A program made the translations under genes and the position numbers. The notes beneath the pieces are model-generated. The model did no database searches and was not told the origin of the DNA. It was given only the letters and a program-made list of their open reading frames with translations. Of a DNA stretch of 64,000 nt, positions 35,821-47,252 are shown one piece after another. How positions within the stretch are numbered: the stretch's first letter is position 1; each line of letters opens with the position of its first letter. The stretch is from Fennellomyces sp. T-0311 (lineage: Eukaryota > Mucoromycota > Mucoromycetes > Mucorales > Lichtheimiaceae). The DNA lies in contig JALLLT010000009.1 of assembly GCA_025266875.1 (NCBI GenBank), forward strand, positions 744,001 to 808,000, given 5' to 3'.

Positions 35821-36078
35821 GGTGGATGGATGGTTTTGGTTGTTGTTGTTGTTTTTTCCTTTCCGTTTATTCGTTCAACTCGCTTGGTTTTTCTAAATGA
35901 TAATTTCAATTAACCGATGTCTGGAGCCGGGAGATTAGGCTGGCGTCATACCAAAGAAGTGCAGTAACTTTTCGACAATACAGAAAAAAAGGACGAAAGT
36001 TAAAGGAAAAAGAGGGATAAAATGGGTGTCGGAACAAAAAAAAACTTCCTTTTATCTTTTCGTGGCCCTTGAGTGCTG
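35821..36078. other. 5' leader region of the GATA gene
   Basis: T/G-rich leader (GTTGTTGTTGTT) right upstream of the ATG, then A-rich tracts. No reading frame of interest. Confidence 0.4.
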
Positions 36079-36130
36079 ATTGGCTTGATTACGAACTGAT
36101 AAAGGCCATTTTGAACTCAACACTAGATAA
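36079..36130. promoter_or_regulatory. Inverted CCAAT box plus two GATA sites upstream of GATA gene
   Basis: About 260-310 bp upstream of the start codon lie ATTGG (inverted CCAAT, about 36079), TGATAA (about 36098) and AGATAA (about 36125). GATA factors of the SreA class bind (A/T)GATAA, and CCAAT-complex sites are common in fungal iron genes, so auto- or cross-regulation is possible. The short motifs can occur by chance. Confidence 0.35.
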
Positions 36131-39103
36131 GATTGAGTACGCATCCGCGGAATCCTGCGCGAACTCCCAAATCGATAGATATCGTGACTCGTGATCCAAT
36201 CGCGCTATCCCTTTTTAAAATGAATCAGAACGCAATCGCCACCCTGCTCTCCAGGAGCCAAAAAAAAAATGTTGGCGCGATCCAGACACAATCGCCGACC
36301 GTTGTTTTAATGTTTCGCATTATTTTTATTTTTTTGCCCTTGGTTACCCGCATGTAAGCATGGGTAGCATTTATGATGGCGAAAAGATGGGGGACGAACT
36401 CCGCAGTGAGATCTGTGTGAACCTTCTTTTCGCAAGATCAATGATTACAAGATTTGCTTCTCTATTTTCTTATCCAATAACTTTCTACCGACAATGAGAC
36501 GCGCGTGATAGAAGGGTGATTGAAAAAAATGCCTCATGCAATCCTTCCATATGGCAAAACCCAAGTGGCTAAAGATATACATTTTTTTTTGGTTACTGTA
36601 AGCCGGGTCCAATGCGTGGCTGATGATCGTTTAATTGTGATTGGATACAACATGATAAATGACGCATATAGCACTCAAAATAACTGTTGCATCTTTTTGA
36701 TACCCCTTCTCTTTGCTTAAAGGAGTTATCTTTTCCTTTTTCTTTCTCACAGCAAAAATAAGGCTTGTCCAATATTTTGGTTTCTACATTTCGAAAAAAA
36801 ATTAAACTTATATATCACTTTGCATCATCAAACGAAAGTGATCATTATCATCTGTTTGTCGTGACACCAAGTTCGGGGGATCCCGTCAGCGATGCTGGTA
36901 ACCATCATTGGTGGGCGCAAAAGGAAGCCTTACAAATACGTCCCGATATCAATATCTTATCTATATGCCCGCTAGCGGATCTTTTTGAGTGTATGTGGAG
37001 GTCAAAGAGTCGAGAATACGAGATGGAGAGGGGCGTTTGTTATGAGTTTACAATGACAAAAAAAGAATACTATAAATTTTTTATGCAATGGCCTTTTTCC
37101 TTTTTGTTAGCAGCAACAATTGCTTGCTGGAATGTCTCGGAATTATACCGTATTAGGGTACTTCTTCTTCAATTAGCGCAACTTCCGCTCCTTGTTATAC
37201 GTTTTGAATGGCGGAGGAAGCGGGACGCTTTTTCTTAAACACTTTACCCGAGCGCTCATACCGCATTATCTTGATGGAAAGTGTTACTGTAAAAAAAAAT
37301 TCTTCCAAACGTTGTGCTACCATACCCAATACTTTTTTTCTGTTTCAAGCTTTAGTGAAAAAAAAATCAAAAATACCACATCTGACACTGACTAATATCA
37401 AATCCAATGCATCAACATCTCTCTGTTATCAACGTCGTTATCTTTTATCCTTTGTGGGGGGGGGGTCCAAGGGAACTTTTTTAAAATAGATAATTTCTCA
37501 GTGATTATAATCTTTTGTTATTGATTTTCGAAAAAAAAATAAACATAAAGACATTCAGAAAGGTAAACAATCGTTTCCGTCTCTTTCCGTATAATCAAAT
37601 GCGGGGTGAAAATCTAAAAGGAAATGACAGTATCATCACCTTATTTGACACTGAGAAACGCTGGGTTGCCGTGTGACACATTCGAGTTTCCCTATCAGGC
37701 CAATTGCTAGAATGCAAGGATCTTGTGCTCTCTCCTTCAGCGGATAATCCTCAATTTTTTTCTTGGGTACCCTCTCCACATCTGGATCATAGATAATGCT
37801 TATCCTTAATACATGGAAATGGCAGTATTAAAAAATGATATCGAAACAAGGAAAGTTTTCTTTCCAGCGTGACACACACGATAAGAAAAATGTCCTAATA
37901 TAAATATCATGCAATGAAACCCTTCAATGATAAGAAAAAACCTGTATATAAGCATAAAGGAGACCGCATGACCCATTTGCAAAAAGACCAATTGCATAAG
38001 CAATAAACCATCTATTTCAGGTAACTGCAAGCGTTGTTCAGAAAAGAAGATAGATATAAGGACCCATGAAAAGTTGTTTTTCATTTAAAAAAAAACAAGA
38101 TCAAGTTCGTTGTTGACAATTAAGCCCCTTTCTTGAAAGCACAAAAGAAAACCATTTGATTCTCCTGTGGCAAAAAAAATAAAGAATTAGACGCCACATC
38201 ATGCGTTATTATGATTTTCTGTGAAGCTCTAAAAAAAAACTTTATTTCGGACGAATATGGTGTGCATTTACTATCAGCTTGTGTGATAGAACTGTGGCTT
38301 TCTTCCCCTTTCCCCCTGAAAAAAGTGGTATATGCAAAAAGGTGCTACAATTATCCAAGATTGGTAATTGATAGCTGTTATCAGTGATTTTGTAATGTAT
38401 CACCCACGATATAAAAATTGCTCATCAGATTATTATTCTTTGCAATTATGTGATTTTCACAGCACCGCATGTGTGGAGAAGTGCGCGGATCAACGCCTCA
38501 ACATTTTTATTAAAAGAATCACTAATCTAATTATGGTGATGTTTTTATCTTTCGAATTCACTTATCGTCTACTTAATCCCTAAAATGCATGATGCGGATA
38601 TGATAAAATCGACAAGTATTTTTTTTATCCTTGTTTTCGACAACTCGCATTAAAAAAAACGTGTTGCAGCACACCGGTGTAACCTGCTGTCAAATCACTA
38701 TACAGCCAGTGAAGGGATACTCATGGCATAGTTGAAACACTGAATGTCGGAAAAGATTACTGCTTTTTTTTGTAAAACATGCAAACTCGTCGAGTTCAAA
38801 TCAACCATATGGTAACCAAATATTGTCACAGTGCATTGGGGATTATCTGTTGCCATTGGTTACCAAAAAGACACCATTCTTCAGATAACAAAGAACGACA
38901 CAAGGATCGACGAACTGAACGAATTACCTTTGAAGAGCAAGAGCAATCACTGGTGCCAAAGGGGGGGTTTTTTTTTGCCACAGCCCCGCAAAAATAAAGA
39001 GGTTGTGATTGGCCCAAGCATACGGATTATCCTCCTCAACGTCACAACAGCGAAAACTTCGAACTTCCCTTTTCTTACTTTTTTGGCCTGATCAAAAAGT
39101 TAC
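36131..39103. other. Long AT-rich spacer before eIF1
   Basis: About 3 kb without a supported gene. A 157-codon frame at 36765-37238 is open without an ATG start (first codon TTG) and reads RPDINILSICPLADLFEC. It is not assigned. There are many A/T homopolymers and a G9-10 run near 37456. An inverted CCAAT (ATTGG) near 39008 is about 95 bp before the eIF1 ATG and probably belongs to its promoter. Confidence 0.45.
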
Positions 39104-39555
39104 ATGTCTCACCTCGACGAAGAATTGAACACCCCTTTCGGTAAATTGTCTCCACAATGTTTTGACGAACGTCTCGACTTAGAAATTGTTGTTAGATCCT
39201 TTTGCTGACGTCGAAGAGGAAAAGGCTCCCAAGGCTGCCAATCACATCCGTAAGATTTTTTTTTTGATTTGTTTTTTTTTTTTTTGGGAGATTGAACCCA
39301 ATTATAGATTTGCGTATCCAACAGCGTAATGGCCGAAAGACGTTGACCACTCTCCAAGGTCTCCCAAAGCAGTATGATAACAAAAAGATTCTAAAGGTGT
39401 TCAAGAAAGAGTTTGCTTGCAACGGCACGATTGTTGACGACGAAGAACTTGGTGAAGTCTTGCAACTCACGGGCGATCAACGTCAAAAGATCGCAGAGTT
39501 TCTCATTAAAGAGGGAATCGCAAAGAAGTCAGAGATCAAGGTGCACGGTTTCTAA
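39104..39555 (+). CDS. SUI1: Translation initiation factor eIF1 (SUI1)
   Basis: Small ribosomal 40S-bound factor that enforces AUG selection during scanning. Three exons: 39104-39140, 39196-39249 and 39308-39555, 112 residues, the usual family length. The N-terminal tail MSHLDEELNTPFDPFADVEE joins HIHLRIQQRNGRKTLTTLQG. NGRKTLTTLQGL and KEFACNGTIVDDEELGEVLQ, then LTGDQRQKIAEFL, are the hallmark eIF1 segments. The C-terminus IKVHGF is also conserved. Both introns are GT-AG (55 and 58 bp). The second contains long T runs. Both small 5' introns lie in the first third of the gene, as in many highly expressed fungal genes. Confidence 0.97.
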
Positions 39556-41315
39556 AAATGCTTCAAGCTTCTCCATCCATTCCCCTTTGTTTCCTTACCA
39601 TCCGACATAAAAACAACTATTTTTTTTCGCTTTGTAACAGAAAAATATAAAGTTTTTTTTTTAGGCTTTCTCTTGTAAAAAAAAAAGCATATGCATGAAT
39701 TACCAATGATGGTGCTACGATCGTTGAATGAATAACTAATGCCGGTGACATGGAAATACGTCAGCCGCATACCGTGGAACGATGTCATCCCAGAAGCTCA
39801 ATGATGGATTGACTCTTGCTTTTTTGTGTCGCTGTTACATTTTGGACATGTATGTTGGCCAGTCAAGTATACAAGCCATTGTTGATCACAAGGATAATGA
39901 TGTAAGCTCGGGCGTTCATTTGCTTTTCTTTCGTGAAATGTTATCAGTAAACGACACTTCTTCCTATACTATGATGTAGTGATGCAAGCCTTTTTAAAAT
40001 CGTTGGACGCATGAATTGTTCAATCTGCCTTACGTATCCAATCTACATTTGCAAAGAGTGCGTTTCTGATCTAGTCCATACAGTCATATACAATTTGTTA
40101 CTAACCAACATACACATCCAAGGGCGTTGTCACGATATCAACGGATGCAATAACTAAACCTTGCATTGAGATATCCAAGATTTTTGACTATGTAAAACCT
40201 ATCGTCATTCTCATTATTAATTCTGTATGATACTTATTAGCATCTTAACCAAAGGACTGTCTGGCGATAACAAGATATCTACACTGTGATTGCAACTCCT
40301 GCATTGATTGGACTATCTTTTTCACTGTAACTTTATAAATTGCTGAGTAAATGTGCATACTTTAGACGCTGCACTAGTGATTTCGTTTACGTAGTCTTGG
40401 TGAACTCGATAGAAGCCTTTTTTCATGTCAAACAAACAACGGATTCCTTTTGTTTGCTTATAGATCATCTAGAATCACGGAGAATCTGTATTTGAGGGAA
40501 TTATTGCCTTTTCCAGACTAAAATCCTTGCTGCATAAAAGATAAATATAATTGCTGTCAGACTGCCGGTAAAAAAGGACAGCATGGTCATGCATTACAGC
40601 CCATTTGACCCTTTGACACACACATTGAATTCTTTTTTTAAGCTTCGCTTCGCATCAGGATCTATGGAAATTATTTTTGACCGTTGAACTCCCGAGAGGA
40701 GCTATTCTGTCCAAGGATTAGCGAAACATGTGGCAGTGAAGGAATATGCGTCATTCATTTTCGATCGAGATGTACAAAACGTATGATATGATCAGAAAGA
40801 AATAGATAGTTATCCCTTTTTTCCTGCATTTTTCTTTCTTCGTTTCATCCATGCATATAACTGCCAACAAAGTGTGAGCTGTCAATGTTGTGTAGAAAGA
40901 GAGGGACTCGTTAGTCATACCAGTTCAAGAGAGCAGTAAAAAAAAAAAAAAAACTCTCATGTAAATGGTTTACCCGTGATTGCATCTGCAGATAATAGCA
41001 AGTACGTATATAACTATTACGCATGATCCGTTTCTTTATGGAACTTCTTCATTTTTTATGGTTAAAAACGAATTTTGTAAGAGGCTTACTTTCAGCTATA
41101 AGATTCTGTTTCAAACCGATTCGTATTGTTACGAGCTTTTTAGATAGAATACATTGTGCATGAAACTTTTCTTGCTTTAACTACCCGTTAAAATAAAGCA
41201 AGGGGTCTCGATTCATGTGGCATTGAGTAATTTACTTTTTTTTTTGTTTTTGAGAGAAAGTAACCACGTAATCGGTTATGCAAGACAAGTAATATGATCT
41301 GACGAATTCTGCGTT
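39556..41315. other. AT-rich spacer
   Basis: 1.7 kb with no supported gene. It holds an A16-17 run near 40938 and scattered stop codons in every frame. Confidence 0.5.
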
Positions 41316-41324
41316 TATATATAA
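41316..41324 (+). promoter_or_regulatory. TATA box of Zn2Cys6 gene
   Basis: TATATATAA, about 73 bp upstream of the start codon, followed by a CT-rich initiator-like stretch (TCTCTTGTCTCTTG). Position and sequence fit a fungal TATA element. Confidence 0.55.
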
Positions 41325-41379
41325 GCAGTATCTCTTGTCTCTTGTCATCAACTTTCCAACTTGCCTTTTCTTTTTTTAC

Positions 41380-41400
41380 ATGACAATTTTCTTACTATGA
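41380..41400 (+). promoter_or_regulatory. Six-codon upstream ORF overlapping the start codon
   Basis: ATGACAATTTTCTTACTATGA encodes MTIFLL. Its TGA overlaps the main ATG in an ATGA arrangement. This could lower translation of the downstream factor or allow reinitiation. The effect depends on where transcription starts. Confidence 0.45.
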
Positions 41401-42299
41401 TCAGTCAACATCATCATCATCATAAAGCTGCTCACAAAATGGATTCTACCAAAAGACCGCGTACATCCACTGCTTGTGTTCGATGTCATTTGAAAAAGGT
41501 GAAAAAGAAAAGGTCAAGTTATCCAAAAGGACATTTTGCTAAATGAGAAACGATCTAGGTGCGATGTGATGGCAGACGACCCAATTGCGATCGTTGCGCA
41601 GCGAACGATAAAATGTGTGCTTACCCAACCCGACGTCGATCACGTAATACACAACCAGCCGATGTTGACCCGTTCATCGATGATTTGTCGCAGTTGGAAC
41701 AACGAATCCGGGGCATCGAAACGGAACAAGAGGCGCTTTGGCATGTGCTTCAACAAGCCGATTTGGATAACAACAGCGCTGACCTGGTTTCTCGATTGAC
41801 AACGATCGATCAACATGTCCAGACCTCGCGGGCGAGTTTGGCAAGACAACGATTGCTGCGGGAACAACATATCGCACGTAACAAACAAAATCGTGAAAAA
41901 CAGCAGCAGCCGGTAAAGAAAACAAAGCAAGATCAACCACCGCAAGCTCCCTGGGTCGTGAACGAGTCTTGGCTCCCCGTCAATAGCGACGATTACAATT
42001 TTCATGCAAAGAATGGCATCCTGTCGCCCACGACAGATCTCAACTTTGCCACCACTCCGCCGCAGCAACCTTTGCTGTATCCTTCCTCAAGTACTTCTAC
42101 CGTCCATTCCTCGTCATCCGCTTCCCCGTCTTCTTCAACCACGCCGTTACCATCGTTCCATCCAGTCCCCCAAAATAATAACGAGATGATGGTTGATCCG
42201 TCTTCTTATGGGCTCATGAACTTTGTCATGGACGAAGACCCGCTGATGCTTAACTATCATCAGGAAGGCGACCCTTGGCTTGGCCATCCCCGCCTGTAA
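41397..42299 (+). CDS. Zn2Cys6 binuclear-cluster transcription factor
   Basis: Two exons: 41397-41498 and 41559-42299, about 280 residues. Splicing restores the Gal4-type cluster at about 23-51: CVRCHLKKVRC then DGRRPNCDRC and C, i.e. C-x2-C-x6-C-x6-C-x2-C-x6-C. The basic region (KRPRTSTACVRC) precedes it. A helical linker (DDLSQLEQRIRGIETEQEA) probably dimerises. The tail is Ser/Pro/Gln-rich and ends in an acidic hydrophobic segment (MNFVMDEDPLMLNYHQEG), a likely activation domain. The protein is short and lacks the fungal-specific middle homology region. The start is the second ATG of the leader. An internal ATG at 41439 (MDSTKRPRT) is an alternative. Target genes are unknown. Confidence 0.85.
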
Positions 42300-42384
42300 T
42301 TACATCTAGGTTGCTGGCTCTACCTCTATCGTTTCTTTTGATAGTCCATCTTTATTACGATGAAAAAATGAATCAGTAAATACA

Positions 42385-42408
42385 GTGTGTGTGTGTGTGT
42401 GTGTGTGC
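42385..42408. repeat. (GT)n microsatellite
   Basis: Uninterrupted GT dinucleotide run in the short spacer between the convergent Zn2Cys6 and phospholipase genes. Confidence 0.85.
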
Positions 42409-42515
42409 ATCTGTTTGCTTCCTTGTAACTTGTGGGGAATGTGTATATGTATATAAATGCGGGAATGCGACTGTCTTCTCTCTCTTTTGTTAGAGATGAA
42501 GGTATATATCCTGTT

Positions 42516-44612
42516 CTATTTTGGCTGTTCCTGGGGGTCCTTGCGCTGAACCTCTTCCAGGTCCTCCAGACGACAAACGATATGCCAGAGCAAATCCTTG
42601 TTTGTCCAATAGGAGAAATGGGCACGGAGACCGACCAGATACTCGTTGGCAATCATACTCATGAAGCTTTCTGGTTGCAGCACATGATCAATGCGTCGAC
42701 CACCAGGTAGCTTAGTCTGCTGCTTGGCATCTTCTGCTTGCTTAGCCATGCTTTCGCCGGCATTTGAGCCGCTACCACTTGGCTGGGTAGCATCCTTTGT
42801 CACGTCTTCTTTGGACTGCCCGGGACTAGTGATGGCAGGGCCTGGTTCGTTCAGTTCTTGGTTCAAATCCGACCACAGACTCTTATCCTCATTCTGGCGA
42901 GGAAAGTTCTGCTGGGCACGCTCTTCGAAGGATTCCATTCGGACGCCATCGATACCCAAGACCTCGACCAGATGATGACGCTGGGGCTTGACGATGGTTT
43001 GACGAAGCTCTTTGGGTGATCCGAAAGTTTTAGATCTGGACCGCATGACGGGCCTCTTTAGTTCACTTGGGTTGGTCGGCTCCGGTTGCTTGTTATCCCA
43101 TGATTCTTCTTGCTGGATTTTCCGCTGTGCCGATGATGACGGCGATGAGAAATATTGCAGGAACGAATTGAACGATGAAATGAACTTTTTGCCATCGCGC
43201 TCTTCTTGGTTGGCGACCATCGATTCGGTGGTTCTCCTTCCCTGCGCGACAATCGATTCGGCGGATCGAGACATCATTCCCTGCTGCGACGACGCTTTCC
43301 ATGAAAAGAACGAGAGGATGCCGGCTCCGGGGAACGAGGGGATGGACGGAAACGAGAATGACGGACCCAGCGGTATCGATCGTTCCACGAGGACGGCGGG
43401 TTGCTCGGTGTAATAGTCGTTCAATAGTGGTTCGAAACGGTAGGCCTAGGTGGGGGGTTTGCGTCAATGCAACCAACAAAAAAGCAGAAAACAAACACTG
43501 ACCAAGGGATCAAAGGGATGGAACACATTCTCAAAGATAATGTCCTCGTGGGGGTGATACAGCAGCGGCGTTTGGTTTCGTATGGTCAGCATGGCAGCCA
43601 GGGGAGAGCCAAAGCCAAAAAAGTAATCGGGTGTGAAGTCCAGTTTGGAATACTTGACATCGACCTTTTGGTATTCGTTTTCCTCTTGGACGGTGGAGGG
43701 CTGACGCTGATGTGACAGGATATCATACGTGATGATGCCACCCAGTCTACGTTGTTTCACGGTTTAAAAGACAATTGAAATCGAAACCGGCGCAAGAAAG
43801 AGAAAAAAAAACCTACGAATAGCCGATGATAGCGATCTTGCCTGCAAAGTCGGGATGCTTTTCCAGAAAGTTGTGGTACGACGTATTGAACAGATGCGTG
43901 ACGTTGTCGACAATGGCCTGGCCGCGCTCTTTGGAAAAGTAAAACAGGATGTCGGCCAGGTACTCGTTCTCGATCAGGCGGATGGTGGGGATGGACTTCA
44001 GCGTGATGCGGTTCATGGTGGGGTCGGTCTGTTCATGGATATGTCTGTGCCATTCAATCGGAACAAGCTCGATACGGACGGCATGATCAGGGACCTTGGC
44101 CTGAAGCACTTGGCGTGTCGTTTCCCTTAAATTTTCAACTGTTTGTTTTCTTTGGATGAGTCAATGTTTTATCTCTAGGACGCTGCCAGCACGGCTTACT
44201 ATGCTCATAAAAGTGGCCGTACTGCTCCGTTTGCTACAGATGAACCCATTTTCACATGAATATGATAAACACCGCACACCCTTTTTTTTTTTTGGCAAGC
44301 TTACTTGGCCAATCCCCTACAAACAGCACATGTTAGAACCAGTGTTGGTGCCCAAGCCAGCATTGACAACTTGCATGAATAACGAAGATGAGATGATCCA
44401 CCGGGCCCTCGGATAAGCTTTCATCGCACGACGAATCGCCTGGAAGTGGCCCAAGCGACGGCGACAAAGGAGGTGGACTTAGGTCATCTTCTAAATGACG
44501 ATCCACGTTGCGATCAGCGCTTGCGTGTCGGGAGCGGCGGGACGTTACCTTCTTCCAGGGTGCTTGTGGCGGAAAGCTGCGGCGAGGGCACATAGGTGGT
44601 TTCAAAGAACAT
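42516..44612 (-). CDS. DDHD-domain phospholipase (PA-PLA1 family)
   Basis: Predicted intracellular phospholipase A1 acting on phosphatidic acid or other phospholipids at the ER/Golgi. Seven exons (minus): 44549-44612, 44375-44490, 44305-44316 (12-nt microexon), 44200-44233, 43817-44138, 43503-43746 and 42516-43445, about 573 residues. DHLIFVIHGIGQQTEQYG and IPTIRLIENEYLADILFYF are family blocks. The nucleophile motif GYSLGG (Ser about 183) is created by splicing. It is followed by FFGFGSPLA, ENVFHPFDPLAYRFEPLL and the DDHD region. The last block is RRIDHVLQPES, EYLVGLRAHFSYWTNKDLLW. No WWE or SAM domain is present, so it is shorter than animal DDHD1/2. Intron 2 uses a GC donor. The acceptor calls in the first half follow the protein family and are well supported. 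Confidence 0.9.
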
Positions 44613-45068
44613 GGTGACAGGAAGGAAAAAGAGAAGGCTGTCAGTGAAAACCCGTAGGTGAAATGTACCCGAAAGAGAAAGAGAGGAAAAAAAAGTGCCC
44701 CTATGCGCGCAAACCCTAGAAAGAAATTCAGATGTCGACAGCCTGTCTGTTCTTTTGTCATACCGGCGTACCCATCACCATGATGACAGCGTTTCATTAC
44801 GGTGCAGTAATGTTTTTTCCCCTGTCCGGCGGCTTCTCTCTGCTTCCATCGACTGCATGTCCACGGCATCACGAGGATACGTTTCACAAGGCGCTCTTTC
44901 ACCGCCGGCATAGCGTCATTGCAGGGATGGATAGGGTCTGGTCTGTTATGGAAGCATCCGGGAATGGAACGCCATATTCGGTATCGAACACCTTTGGCCC
45001 GTCATGCCGCTGGATAAATTTTGAGTGTGTGGCGCCGCAACCTCTTTTTTTTTTTACCCTTCTGCACC
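44613..45068. other. Divergent promoter region
   Basis: 456 bp between the starts of the phospholipase (-) and the HMG protein (+). No coding signal. Confidence 0.4.
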
Positions 45069-46524
45069 ATGCACCATACTCCATCAACTCAGCAATCGTC
45101 AGACGGCATTATATGGGATTGTCCTGTCTGCGATAGTGACGAAGGACAATTCCATCGCACTGGCAAACTGGCCGGCACAGCGTAACCGTTTTTATATACA
45201 ATCCATGAATCACACCACACCGTTCCTGATCGGTTTTCTCTTTTAGCATTTGCAGAGAGTGCGGACACAAATGGCATTGGAAGCAAACAAGAAACATGGA
45301 CACGGAAAATTCCTTGACCAAAGACACAGTGAGGAATCGAATCACAGCGCGGACCACTCAAGATCAAACGGCTTTGAAAGACATTGGTGGTGCGAATTCA
45401 AGAGTGAACGAATCGCGAACGGCAGCCATTGATTCCCTCTCGCAAACACGTCAAAAGGTGGAACGGTTTCGACTGCAAGCGCTTAGCAAGGCCACCAGCT
45501 TGCCAAAGCCAGAGACGAACCCGGATGAATTGTATGGCGCGTGGCCCAAACCTGCGTTGAAAAAGACAGCAACCAAAACAAAATCAAAGGCATCGCGTCC
45601 AGCGGATTCGGGATCGTCCGAGAGCGAATTCGCGGAGAGCGACTATGAAAGCAATGCATCGGACGACGACTTTGCAGATCTACAGAAGCGAAAGAAGAAC
45701 AAGGGCAAGCAATCGACTGGATCAAAGCCATCGTCCGCACCCAAACGCGCCCAACGTCCCACAGTGCAAGACGATGACGACGATGACGACAACGACTCGA
45801 TCTTTTCTGACACTGGCAACGACGTTTACATGACCGAAGAAAACGAGCTGGATGACGAGCTGGTTGACGAGCTGGACGACGAGGAACTTTACATTCCAGC
45901 CAAAAAAATCACGAGTCTCAAACAGACATCAAAGAACAACAACAGCTACTCGAAACCCAACACCAAGAACAGGTACAGCATGTGGATCATGTTCAACAAG
46001 GCCAACCGGAAACGCATTGCCGAAGAAAACCCAGGCTGCACCAACGTCGAGCTCAGTCGACTGGTGTCGGAAGCGTATCGACAAATGCCGCTGGTATGAG
46101 CAAGCCATGGACATAAATGGACCCAACATATGCTCATGTTACATATTAGGAAGACCGCGAGGCACTTCGAAAGGACGCGTCGGAACACAGAAAGGTATTG
46201 GATGCGCAGAAGCAGCCCAAAACAACAGCACCGCGGAACGGCTATATTCTGCTCAGCATGGAGATGAGCGCAAAGTTTCAAAAGGAGAATCCCGATTACA
46301 GCATCCAGGACAGGAATTCAGTGGCGTCGCGCATGTGGAGAGAGTTGCCCGACGAAGAGAAAAAGGCCTACAGTGCGAGGGCAAAGCAGATGAGGGAAGA
46401 ATTTGCCAAACGGCATCCTGAGCAGTTCATGGCAATGAAGCAAAGGGCAGCCGCAAGGCGATCCGAAAGCATGATGAGGCGATACGCGGCAAAGAAGCGC
46501 AAGATGGACTTGGAAGACGAATAA
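45069..46524 (+). CDS. HMG-box protein with N-terminal zinc ribbon
   Basis: Three exons: 45069-45181, 45247-46093 and 46150-46524, about 444 residues. Residues 18-45 contain CPVC and, after the first intron, CREC (CPVCDSDEGQFHRTGK; ICRECGHKWHW), a zinc-ribbon pair like those in transcription factors. A basic/acidic Ser-rich middle follows, with DDDDDDDNDSIFSD and an acidic EENELDDELVDELDDEE run. Two HMG boxes end the protein: one at about 262-325 (YSMWIMFNKANRKRIAEENP; LSRLVSEAYRQM) and one at about 345-415 (PRNGYILLSMEMSAKFQKEN; SVASRMWRELPDEEKKAYSA). The C-terminal RRYAAKKRKMDLEDE is a likely nuclear localisation signal. Chromatin or transcription role inferred. The specific family is not identified. 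Confidence 0.82.
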
Positions 46525-47252
46525 AGAGTGTATGTGCATTTGCTACGTTTGCTGGTTCGAGCCCTAAAGGAAAGGAAAAGGAGGACAAAGGGAGGGGATG
46601 GCTCAGGGATGGCCGGACAAGCTGTCAAGCCTAAAAATAAGACGGCAAAGAAGCCATGGAAAGAATGAATGTGGATCCTTTTTTCTATATAAATGGGTCA
46701 TGGGTGGGGCTGGACGTACACAAACAAATGCGCACGGTGTCATTTGTTGCATGATGGCTTTACCGAGGCGCCGCCACTGATGATTATTCACCCGCTATCG
46801 GCCATTAGACAACGGCGACGCCAAGCTGCCGTGGACGTTTGAGAAGTAAACAATTAAATAATGGTATGACAAAAAAAAAACGCAAGTCCTTGCAAGCTTC
46901 CAATATACGCCGCAAAGGGGAATAATTGCCTGCTCGTCATGCAAAGTGCACGACCAATACCAATTAGATTCCGTACTTGGGCTGTTGCGCGTGTGTGAGG
47001 GAGAGCGTTGTTCATAATCGCCCAAAAGCTGTTCATGGTTTTGGGTCGCACCACGTTCCCTTGGTACCACTAAGACCACTATTCTTGCCAATCGTTTTTG
47101 CTATGGTATCACCATGGCACCCAACTCCGCCCCGTTTTCTTTACAGGAAGCTTCTGCCCCTGCGAACAATCCATTGTTCTCTCTTTCTCTTTGGCTTTCC
47201 TCCTCCTCTTTTTCTTTTCTTTTCTATTTATTCAGCATATAATAAAAACTAT
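46525..47252. other. Spacer and promoter of the receptor-like kinase
   Basis: 728 bp without a supported gene. A TATATAAATG string near 46686 is too far upstream to be assigned. A pyrimidine-rich stretch (TTTTTCTTTTCTTTTC, about 47205-47228) precedes the start codon. Confidence 0.45.

Noticed and set aside
36765..37238. 157-codon plus-strand frame in the spacer before eIF1
   Set aside because: No ATG at its beginning, no splice structure and no family motif. Kept only as a note in the spacer entry.
38779..38810. TPsiC-like GAGTTCAAATC, possible tRNA
   Set aside because: No matching acceptor, D or anticodon stems could be folded around it.
40921..40960. A-run as a retroposon poly(A) tail
   Set aside because: No element body or target-site duplication was found. 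The region is generally A/T-rich.
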